Positions 6,266-12,002 of a stretch of 12,002 nucleotides of DNA are shown here, piece by piece. The notes beneath the pieces were generated by a model that saw only the letters and a list, made by a program, of their open reading frames with translations, searched no databases and had not been told where the DNA came from. The stretch's first letter is position 1. Each line of letters begins with the position of its first letter. Source of the stretch: JABFRZ01 sp031413955 (GTDB lineage: Bacteria > Planctomycetota > UBA1135 > GCA-002686595); contig JANOGB010000581.1 in NCBI GenBank assembly GCA_031413955.1, positions 1 to 12,002 of the forward strand. The letters are read 5' to 3'. The position numbers and the translations under genes were made by a program.

Positions 6266-7429
6266 ATGACCGAGTCTTCCTCGAGCTCACGCCGTCGGTT
6301 CCTGGTCGCGGGCGCGTACCTGACGGGCGCGGGAATGGCCGGCCTCCTCCCCGGGAATGCCTGTGCTCATCCGCGTCAGACCACGAGTCCGTCCGATCCC
6401 GCGAGCGACGCGGATCGCCTGGACGCGGCGCTCGCGCGCTTCCATGCGCTGCTGCCGGACAAGAACGTCCATCGCGCGAACCACGTCCCCATGGTAATCG
6501 AGGCCCTCTGCACGCTCGGGCGTGCGGACGCGATCGCGCCCTGGTTCGACGACAACTTCGCGGACTACGAACCTGACCCCGGTTCGAGCCGTCCCATCGA
6601 CGCCGAACACTGGCGCGGGTTCCTCGGGCAAAGCGAGCGCTTCTCCGACTGGCGCGCATTCTTCGTGGCCGAGCTCGCGTCCGACGACTGGCGCCCCGTG
6701 CTGAAGCGGTGGGTCGCGCGCTTCGCGCCCGGCCTGGCCGGCGCCGCGACGCACGGCGTGATCCGCACGGGACACGCGGTGCGTTCCCTGGTCGCGCGCG
6801 ACAACGCGGTCCGCAGGGCCGAGCTCGCCACCGGCCTCGCCTACTGGGCCGTGAACTACGAGGAGCTCGCCTGGGACGGGAGCGTCGCGCCCGAGAAGTC
6901 GGTGGCGGACGCGCTCGCACGAGTGCAGCCGCGTTTGCCCGCTCGGGAACCTCCGCAGGGGAACATCGTCACGGGTTTGCGCGCGCTCCGTGGGACGCCG
7001 ACTTTCCGAGCCGTCGCCGGCCTCGTCGACGCCAGCGATCCCCTGCGGACGCTGAGCGAGATGGCCCCGGCTTTCGCGCGCTTCTATCTCCAGAACCCCG
7101 AACGGCGCATCGCCTTCACGCATTCGATCACCGCGCCGAGCGCGCTGCGCCTGCTCGCGCCGTACCTCGACGAGGAGACCGTGCTCGCCGCCACGCGCTA
7201 TGCCTGGCAAGCCGCGGCCGGGATCTACGTCGTGTACGGCGATCCGAGCAAGTCCGTGCCCGCGGACGGCGATCCGGTGCAGCGCGACATCCTCATCGCC
7301 CGCGCGATCCAGAACGGCGGCGCGCACAGCATCAAGCTGACCGAGGCGTGCCTGCGTGAAGAGGCCCTGACGCACGCTCCGATTCTGCTCGCCGCCGCGC
7401 GGGATGCCGGCGAGTCGATGAGCGGCTGA
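6266..7429 (+). CDS. Questin oxidase-like family protein with Tat signal
   Basis: The 387-residue protein resembles the questin oxidase-like family, named after a fungal enzyme that opens the anthraquinone questin by Baeyer-Villiger-type oxidation. Bacterial members have no settled function. Seen here are the family-like histidine-rich stretches: NHVPMVIEALCTLG (near 72-85), a THGVIRTGHAVRSL segment (near 162-175), FTHSITAPSALRLLAPYLD (near 290-308) and GGAHSIKLTEAC (near 351-362). The N terminus carries a twin-arginine motif S8-R-R-R-F-L-V, a hydrophobic stretch and an A32-C-A34 cleavage site, suggesting folded export, perhaps with a cofactor bound. Start ATG 6266 is preceded by AGAGGTGA, a good ribosome binding site. 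It appears monocistronic and ends 4 nt before repeat copy 3. Substrate cannot be read from the sequence. Confidence 0.78.
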   Translation: MTESSSSSRRRFLVAGAYLTGAGMAGLLPGNACAHPRQTTSPSDPASDADRLDAALARFHALLPDKNVHRANHVPMVIEALCTLGRADAIAPWFDDNFADYEPDPGSSRPIDAEHWRGFLGQSERFSDWRAFFVAELASDDWRPVLKRWVARFAPGLAGAATHGVIRTGHAVRSLVARDNAVRRAELATGLAYWAVNYEELAWDGSVAPEKSVADALARVQPRLPAREPPQGNIVTGLRALRGTPTFRAVAGLVDASDPLRTLSEMAPAFARFYLQNPERRIAFTHSITAPSALRLLAPYLDEETVLAATRYAWQAAAGIYVVYGDPSKSVPADGDPVQRDILIARAIQNGGAHSIKLTEACLREEALTHAPILLAAARDAGESMSG

Positions 7430-7433
7430 GCGG

Positions 7434-7567
7434 TTCACCCTGGGAGCGCCGGGCTCCAGCCCGGCTCTGCTTCTTTTCTTCTCTTCTCTTCTCTTTTTTC
7501 TTCTCCGTTCGAAGAAAAGAAGAAGAAAGGAAAGAGCCAGGCTGGAGCCTGGCGTTCCCAGGGTGAA
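7434..7567. repeat. Palindromic repeat element, copy 3 (134 bp)
   Basis: The arms at 7434-7468 and 7533-7567 are inverted repeats matching at 32 of 35 positions. The left-arm hairpin is GCCGGGCTCCAGCCCGGC. The right-arm hairpin (- strand) is GCCAGGCTCCAGCCTGGC, in which a G-C pair has become an A-T pair. The spacer has a 37-nt pure pyrimidine run (7470-7506), then TTCGAA at the centre and a purine-rich run, so the whole element is close to a large palindrome. It fills the gap between two convergent genes, 4 nt and 3 nt from their stop codons. Confidence 0.93.
7448..7553. terminator. Bidirectional intrinsic terminator formed by repeat copy 3
   Basis: The + strand hairpin (7448-7465) is followed by a T-rich pyrimidine tract including TTTTTT (7494-7499). 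The - strand hairpin (7536-7553) is followed by a T-rich tract complementary to 7511-7535. It is expected to stop transcripts from both the questin-oxidase-like gene and the ABC/MBL operon. Confidence 0.65.
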
Positions 7568-7570
7568 GGT

Positions 7571-9052
7571 CTAGCCGCGTTCGAATGTGACCGGCTCTCC
7601 GCGCTTGTACAGCACCACGCGATCTCCGCGCAGCGGTTGCCACGTTTCCGTGTGCAGGCGCTCCGCCAGCTTCGCCGCCAGCGCGGCGCGCTTCTCGTCT
7701 TCGCCGTGCACCAGGGCCACGCGCGCGCCGGAGGCGATCATCGGGGTGACCCATTCGACGAGCTCGCTCTGCCCGGCGTGGGCCGAGAAGCCGCCCAGCG
7801 TCGCCACGCGCGCCTTCACCGCCACGGGCTCGCCGAAGATCTTCACGTTGCGCGCGCCGCCGACCAGGGCGCGGCCGAGCGTGCCGCGCGCCTGGAAGCC
7901 GACGATCACGACGTCGGTCGACGGGCGCCAGAGGTTGTGACGCAGGTGGTGCAGGATGCGGCCGCCCTCGCACATGCCGCTGGCGGAGAGGATCACGACG
8001 CCACGGCGTTCGTTGAGCGCCATCGACTCCTCGCTCGTGCGGCAGAAGGTCAGGCTCCGCGGCTCGAGGATGTCGCAGCGCACGCCCGAGCCCGAGCGCT
8101 GGAAGCAGTCGGAGTGACGCTGATAGAGCTCGGTGGCGCGGATCGCCATCGGGCTGTCGAGGAACACGGGCAGCTCCGGGATGCGCCCCGCGCGCGCGAG
8201 CGCGCCGATGTAGTGCAGGATCTCCTGCGCGCGCCCGACGGCGAAGACGGGGACGATCAGGTTGCCGCCGTCCTGCGTCGCCTCGACCAGGGCCTGGGCG
8301 AACTCGTCTACCGTCGCTTCGAGACTCTTGTGGTCGCGGTCGCCGTAGGTCGACTCGAGCAACACGAGATCCGCCTCGCGCGGCGGCTCGGGCGGCAAGA
8401 GCAGCGGCTCGTGCTTGCGTCCGAGGTCACCCGAGAAGACGACCTTGCGCTCGACCGTCCCGTCCTTGACCCACGCCTCGACCGAGGCCGCGCCGAGGAT
8501 GTGACCCGCGCGCACGAAACGCACGCGCAGGCCGGGCGCGATCTCGTCCCCTGTTCCGGAATCAGCGGTCCCGAAAGGGTGCAGCACGAGCTTCTCGAGC
8601 GCGCGCTCGGCATCGGCCGCGTCGTATAGCGGCTCGAGCGGCTTCTTCCCCTGCCGCAGCCGGCGCCGGTTCTCGCTCTTCGTGTCCTGCTCATGGATCT
8701 TGGCCGAGTCGCGCAGCAGCACGCCGACCAGCTCGCCGCTCGGGAGCGTGGCGTGGATCTTCCCGCGGAAGCCGTCGTGCACGAGCTTCGGCAAGAGGCC
8801 CGAGTGGTCGATGTGCGCGTGCGTCAGGATCACGGCGTCGAGATCGCGCGCCTTGAACGGGAACGGCCGCTCGTTCTGCGCGCGCGTGTGGCGCTCGCCC
8901 TGGCACATGCCGCAGTCGAACAGGACGCGCGCACTGGCCGTCTCGAGCAGGTAGGACGAGCCCGTGACCTCGCCGGAGGCGCCGAGGAACGTCAGGCGCG
9001 CGAGCTCGTCGCCTTCGAGCCGGCGGAATCCGCGCTTCTGCTTCGCTGCCAC
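7571..9052 (-). CDS. MBL-fold / beta-CASP RNA metallo-hydrolase
   Basis: This is a metallo-beta-lactamase-fold protein of the beta-CASP group (CPSF73/YSH1-like bacterial ribonucleases), expected to cut RNA in the cytoplasm using two zinc ions. From the proposed start, TFLGASGEVTGSSYLLET lies at 21-38. The metal motif LTHAHIDH gives H78, H80, D82 and H83. AGHILGA carries H184, SGDLGR carries D209, and SASGMCEGGRI and GGFSAHAGQ lie in the C-terminal half, all as in the family. The length of 493 residues is a little above the usual 450-470 because of a basic N-terminal extension. No ATG fits. GTG at 9050-9052 is the best start, placing the gene 34 nt after the permease stop; GGGAAGAG lies upstream but at long spacing, so the start is moderately uncertain. 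It probably belongs to the ABC operon by read-through, though a separate promoter is possible. It ends at repeat copy 3. Confidence 0.88.
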   Translation of the reverse strand: MAAKQKRGFRRLEGDELARLTFLGASGEVTGSSYLLETASARVLFDCGMCQGERHTRAQNERPFPFKARDLDAVILTHAHIDHSGLLPKLVHDGFRGKIHATLPSGELVGVLLRDSAKIHEQDTKSENRRRLRQGKKPLEPLYDAADAERALEKLVLHPFGTADSGTGDEIAPGLRVRFVRAGHILGAASVEAWVKDGTVERKVVFSGDLGRKHEPLLLPPEPPREADLVLLESTYGDRDHKSLEATVDEFAQALVEATQDGGNLIVPVFAVGRAQEILHYIGALARAGRIPELPVFLDSPMAIRATELYQRHSDCFQRSGSGVRCDILEPRSLTFCRTSEESMALNERRGVVILSASGMCEGGRILHHLRHNLWRPSTDVVIVGFQARGTLGRALVGGARNVKIFGEPVAVKARVATLGGFSAHAGQSELVEWVTPMIASGARVALVHGEDEKRAALAAKLAERLHTETWQPLRGDRVVLYKRGEPVTFERG

Positions 9053-9086
9053 GCTTGCGGGAGCATGCGTTGCTCTTCCCGAGTCG

Positions 9087-10766
9087 TCAATGCGAACGCG
9101 GGAACAGCCGGGTCTGCTCGCCTGTGTCGATGTCGTACCGCACGAGGCCGTTCCCGACGATGACGAACACCGTGCCGTCCCGCGCCGAGCCGACCGGGAT
9201 GTGCGGGTTGCGGAGGAAAGGAACGGGCTCCAGCTTTGCCGTCGCCGGCTGGAAGCGATACTCGTCTTCGCTCGTGCGCAGCAGGACGACCTCGCCTTCC
9301 TCGAACGGCTGGCCATGTCCATACCCTCGGTGGACCCGCGTGACGCGCTCGCCGCCGATCAACTGAGTCACCCGAGCCTGGCGCGGATCGACCAGACCGA
9401 CGCCACCTGTTCGCAGGGGAGCGAAGAAGCGTCCATCGGGGAGTCTCGGCCCGAACCATTCGCTGACCGGATCGAGCCACTCTGCGCGCTCGAGCACGCT
9501 CGAATCAGGGTTCAGCAGGAAGGCGCCCTTGCGCGGACTGATCACGTACCAGAGCCCGAGATCGCTCCACAGCCAGGCGTCGGACGGCAGCGAGAGTTCG
9601 GCGGGATGCAGGACCTTGCCGGTGACCTCATCCGTCAACGCGCTGTCCGCGCGGAATGGTGCCTGAGTCGAGAGCCATCCCCGCCGTTCCCCGCAGCGGA
9701 AGGGAAGCCGGACGTCGTCCTGCGTGTTCATCGGGGCGCCAGAAGCCAGGTAGAAGCCCGCTCCGGGTTCGGAGGTCCGACGGTCGTAGACGACGAGGTT
9801 GTCCGCTTTCTGTGCGTCTTCCGAACACATCCGCGTGGGGATCATCGTCACGCTTCCGCGCCGGATCAGCTCGCTGCTTCCGTCATCCAGGTTCACGCGT
9901 AGAACGGAGCGCGGGAGGGCTTCCGCATCCCAGCGCTCGCTCCACATCCAGGCCTCGACGAAGGCTGTGCGCTCATCCTCCGTGACGACCGCCGAGCAGA
10001 TCTCAAAACCCTCGCCCAACGGATCGAAGCGGTCCCGCATGTGGACCTGCCACGCCGCCCAGCCCCAGAAGGGCAGGAAGCACGCGACCGCCGCGGAGAA
10101 ACCCAGGAGACCACTCCGTCCCGGACCGCGTCCGAATCGCCCGGCCGTGACGAACCCGAGCCACGCCGAAGGCAACCAGCCCACAAAGAGCAGCGCGGCT
10201 CCAGCGACGATCTCCCAGAGGCGGATCTGGTATCCCCGGAAGCCGAGATACCAGATCGGCAGGCCGAGACCAGCGAGCACGAAGGCTGCGCTGAAGAGAG
10301 CGAGGACCGAGCGCGAGCTCCACGACGATGCCGCGAACGTCCACAGGCCAAACAACACGGCCAGAATGATCACGGCTGGGCCAGGAGCGACGATGTCTTC
10401 CCAAGCCACTCCCTTCACCCACGCGAGGGCGAAGGCGAGGCCGATCCCGAGCAGTCCTGCGGCAACCAGCGTCGCCACGTGGAAGAGGAGCTTGGTCCAG
10501 AACGTGACGGCTAGCCCGGCGGGCAAGCGATCGAGCCAGGCCACTCCGCCCGGGCGTCTTTCCGAGAGCAGCTCACCGCCGATGGCGAGCAGCACGATCA
10601 CCGCCGCGAAGACAAGAGCAAGACCCGGATAGGGATCGCGCAACGCGTGGGGCGGCACGAAGGGCCAGGCGCCCGCCACCAGTCCCGCACACGTCAGCGC
10701 CACGCCCAGGAGGGCGAAGCGATGCTCACGCCACTCCTTCCACAGATAGAGGCGCAGGATGTTCAC
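9087..10766 (-). CDS. ABC-2 type permease with large C-terminal soluble domain
   Basis: The 559-residue protein begins MNILRLYLWKEWREHRF, a typical ABC-2 permease start with a cytoplasmic amphipathic segment. Hydrophobic segments at roughly 18-37, 48-67, 92-117, 129-148, 153-175, 185-207 and 218-238 suggest seven membrane passes, which would put the C terminus outside. Residues of about 245-559 are hydrophilic, with repeated strand-like units such as SVLRVNLDDGSSELI and LVRYDIDTGEQTRLF. That pattern resembles a beta-propeller or WD/TolB-like sensor, but no family is firmly recognised. The start is GTG at 10764-10766, overlapping the ATPase stop as GTGA. With the ATPase it would form a transporter complex; the cargo is unknown. 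YtrA-type ABC systems often respond to cell-envelope stress or peptide antibiotics. That the exterior domain senses or binds a ligand is my inference. Confidence 0.82.
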   Translation of the reverse strand: MNILRLYLWKEWREHRFALLGVALTCAGLVAGAWPFVPPHALRDPYPGLALVFAAVIVLLAIGGELLSERRPGGVAWLDRLPAGLAVTFWTKLLFHVATLVAAGLLGIGLAFALAWVKGVAWEDIVAPGPAVIILAVLFGLWTFAASSWSSRSVLALFSAAFVLAGLGLPIWYLGFRGYQIRLWEIVAGAALLFVGWLPSAWLGFVTAGRFGRGPGRSGLLGFSAAVACFLPFWGWAAWQVHMRDRFDPLGEGFEICSAVVTEDERTAFVEAWMWSERWDAEALPRSVLRVNLDDGSSELIRRGSVTMIPTRMCSEDAQKADNLVVYDRRTSEPGAGFYLASGAPMNTQDDVRLPFRCGERRGWLSTQAPFRADSALTDEVTGKVLHPAELSLPSDAWLWSDLGLWYVISPRKGAFLLNPDSSVLERAEWLDPVSEWFGPRLPDGRFFAPLRTGGVGLVDPRQARVTQLIGGERVTRVHRGYGHGQPFEEGEVVLLRTSEDEYRFQPATAKLEPVPFLRNPHIPVGSARDGTVFVIVGNGLVRYDIDTGEQTRLFPRSH

Positions 10767-11503
10767 GCGGCCACCTCCGCTTGCTTGTTGCGCTCGAGCA
10801 GCCCCAGGAGCTGGCTCGCGACCCGCGCGGGCTCCTCGTCGACCTTCAGGACTTCCGCGACCGTGCCCTGCGTCTGGATGCGGCCGTTCGCGAGGACCAT
10901 CACGCGCTCGGCGATGCGCGCGGCCACGTCCAGGTCGTGGGTGACGGCGAGCGTCGTGATCTCGTGCTCGGCGAGCTCGGCAAGGAAGCCCCCGAGCAGG
11001 TCACGGCGCGCCAGCGGATCGAGTCCGGCGAAGCATTCGTCGAGCAGGAGCAGCTTCGGCGATTGCCCGAGCGCGGCGACCAGCAGCGCGCGCGCCGCCT
11101 GGCCGCGCGAGAGTTGCTTGAACGGGCGCTCGAGCGGGATCTCCCAGTCTTTCGAGAGGCGCTCGACGCGCTCCTGGCTCCAGGCCGGGTATTGCGGCTT
11201 CAAGAAGCAATAGAGCTCGCGCGGCGTCATCCACGCGGGGTTGTCGGGCTGATCGGGCACGTAGCCGACGAGCCGGCGCAGCTCGCGGCCGTCGCGCACC
11301 GGATCGAGCCCCAGCACGCGGAGCGAGCCTCCGTCCGCCTTGAGCAGCCCGAGCAAGAGCCGCAGGAGCGTGCTCTTCCCCTGCCCGTTCTCGCCGAGCA
11401 GCACCGTCACTCCTCTGACGGGCAACTCGAAGCTCACATCCTCCAGCACGCGCGTCTTGCCGAAGCGTTTCGCCACGTGCTCCACGGTCACGATCGCATT
11501 CAT
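10763..11503 (-). CDS. ABC transporter ATP-binding protein (YtrB-like)
   Basis: The 246-residue nucleotide-binding subunit has all the expected motifs. Walker A is GENGQGKST (37-45), the Q-loop is Q85, the signature is LSRGQ (131-135), and Walker B is LLLLDE with D155 and catalytic E156. The D-loop region is AGLDP, and the switch histidine is H189 in VTHD. It would drive the permease encoded immediately downstream, with which it overlaps by 4 nt (GTGA). The start ATG (11501-11503) overlaps the upstream GntR stop as ATGA and is preceded by GAGGAGAAG inside the GntR gene. The position after a YtrA-type regulator supports the YtrB-like label; transported substrate is unknown. Confidence 0.95.
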   Translation of the reverse strand: MNAIVTVEHVAKRFGKTRVLEDVSFELPVRGVTVLLGENGQGKSTLLRLLLGLLKADGGSLRVLGLDPVRDGRELRRLVGYVPDQPDNPAWMTPRELYCFLKPQYPAWSQERVERLSKDWEIPLERPFKQLSRGQAARALLVAALGQSPKLLLLDECFAGLDPLARRDLLGGFLAELAEHEITTLAVTHDLDVAARIAERVMVLANGRIQTQGTVAEVLKVDEEPARVASQLLGLLERNKQAEVAA

Positions 11504-11895
11504 GCGCTTCTCCTCTTCCAGGCCTCTTCCTTGATGAGGCGCTGGATGTCCTCGTAGCTGTGGCCCGCGCGCAGCGCGTCGGCCAGCGCGCGCCGCAGCA
11601 CGGCCAGTGTCGATGCCCGGCGCTCCGCCGCGGCGACCTCGGGCCCGCGCAGCGTGACGAACACGCCGAGGCCGTTGACGCCATCGGTCGCGCCCAGGCG
11701 TTCGAGCTCGTGGTAGGCGCGCGCCACGGTGTTGTGGTTGACCATCGCCTCGGCTGCCATCACGCGCACGCTCGGGAGCTGCGAGCCCGGCTCGAGCTCA
11801 CCGCTCGCGATCGCGTCCAGCACGGCCTCGACGAGCTGCCGCGAGGGCGGCACGTCGGCGTCGGGATCGATGCTCCAGTCCACGCGCCGTACCAT
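11500..11895 (-). CDS. GntR family transcriptional regulator, YtrA subfamily
   Basis: The 131-residue protein has an N-terminal winged helix-turn-helix of GntR type at about residues 17-82. Motifs are PPSRQLVEAVLDAIASGEL, the GSQLPSVRVMA segment (37-47), the recognition-helix region NHNTVARAYHELERLG (53-68), and a wing ending GVFVT. Only about 50 residues follow, as in the YtrA subfamily, which lacks a big ligand domain and typically represses its own ABC-transporter operon. The start ATG at 11893-11895 is chosen because DWSIDPDADVPPSRQ is the usual beginning. Longer in-frame versions would translate the repeat element and are rejected. AGGA lies close upstream (4 nt from the ATG), a tight but usable ribosome binding site. 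It is the first gene of the operon. Confidence 0.92.
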   Translation of the reverse strand: MVRRVDWSIDPDADVPPSRQLVEAVLDAIASGELEPGSQLPSVRVMAAEAMVNHNTVARAYHELERLGATDGVNGLGVFVTLRGPEVAAAERRASTLAVLRRALADALRAGHSYEDIQRLIKEEAWKRRSA

Positions 11896-11906
11896 CGTCC
11901 TGGTAC
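11889..11906. promoter_or_regulatory. Candidate operator GTACCA-N6-TGGTAC over the GntR start codon
   Basis: GTACCATCGTCCTGGTAC is a perfect 6-bp inverted repeat with a 6-bp spacer that includes the start codon of the repressor gene. A symmetric site here fits dimeric GntR-type autorepression of the operon. The link to this regulator is inferred from position alone. Confidence 0.45.
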
Positions 11907-11938
11907 GGAGGCACGCTGGAGGGAAAGCGGGAGTCCGC

Positions 11939-12002
11939 TCAACCGGGAGCGCCGGGCTCCAGCCCGGCTCTTCTCTTCTTTGCCTTCCCAATCGGAGAGG
12001 AA
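11939..12002. repeat. Palindromic repeat element, copy 4 (left half only, cut by window edge)
   Basis: The arm at 11939-11971 is the same as the copy 2 left arm except for its first base, including the GCCGGGCTCCAGCCCGGC hairpin. It is followed by a pyrimidine-rich tract (11970-11989). The matching right arm is expected just beyond the window. Unlike copies 2 and 3, it lies upstream of the neighbouring gene (GntR, 43 nt away). It could end a rightward transcript from short unseen DNA or insulate the operon from leftward read-through. Confidence 0.85.

Noticed and set aside
7470..7535. Polypyrimidine/polypurine tract as an independent triplex (H-DNA) element
   Set aside because: It is fully explained as the T-rich tails of the two terminator hairpins in repeat copy 3. 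A triplex role cannot be supported from sequence alone.
9053..9322. A 90-residue N-terminal extension of the MBL protein
   Set aside because: It overlaps the permease coding region, is rich in Ser/Arg as antisense or shadow frames are, and has no similarity to the family. The GTG at 9052 is preferred.
11896..11991. N-terminal extension of the GntR protein
   Set aside because: It would translate the repeat element and the promoter region. The conserved start of YtrA proteins fits the ATG at 11895.
59..12002. CRISPR array or classic transposon-derived MITE
   Set aside because: The copies are kilobases apart without regular spacing, so not CRISPR. No consistent target-site duplications are seen at the element ends, so a DDE-transposase MITE is not supported.

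Overview
High-GC bacterial DNA, consistent with an environmental Gram-negative. The window has a Tat signal, a lipoprotein signal, Shine-Dalgarno sites and 4-nt gene overlaps. The gene mix (large M14 peptidase, questin-oxidase-like protein, YtrA-type ABC operon, dense palindromic intergenic repeats) makes me think of Planctomycetota, or less likely Myxococcota. That placement is an impression, not proven by the sequence. No rRNA, tRNA, CRISPR, integrase or transposase gene is visible, so this looks like chromosome.

Layout. Bases 59-175 hold a palindromic repeat element, then phnW (2-aminoethylphosphonate:pyruvate transaminase, +) with a small terminator at its stop codon. Next is a DUF4160/DUF2442 pair (+): the DUF4160 gene carries a frameshift, and the DUF2442 gene is an in-frame tandem double-domain fusion. 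A small DUF493-like gene (+) follows. A perfect 34-bp inverted-repeat element separates it from a convergent M14 zinc carboxypeptidase-like gene (-). That gene is divergent from a DUF993 / dihydrodipicolinate-synthase-like TIM-barrel gene (+). The DUF993 gene converges on a frameshifted secreted HELVH metallopeptidase-like lipoprotein gene (-), which is divergent from a Tat-exported questin-oxidase-like gene (+). A second intact repeat element separates that gene from the end of a minus-strand operon.

The operon (reading leftward from 11895) is a YtrA-type GntR repressor, an ABC ATPase, an ABC-2 permease with a large C-terminal soluble domain, and, 34 nt further on, an MBL/beta-CASP ribonuclease-like gene. 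The first three overlap by 4 nt (ATGA, GTGA) and clearly form one unit. A GTACCA/TGGTAC inverted repeat over the GntR start codon is a candidate auto-operator. Half of another repeat element lies upstream, at the window edge.

Most unusual features: (i) a family of REPIN-like elements of about 117-134 bp (three complete, one cut by the window edge, one apparent 16-nt remnant). Each is built from two inverted hairpins flanking pyrimidine/purine-rich tracts, and two sit within 0-4 nt of convergent stop codons, where they look like bidirectional terminators. (ii) The duplicated DUF2442 next to a broken DUF4160. (iii) An ABC permease fused to a probable extracytoplasmic sensor-like domain. Two single-base frameshifts in 12 kb could be real decay or assembly indels.
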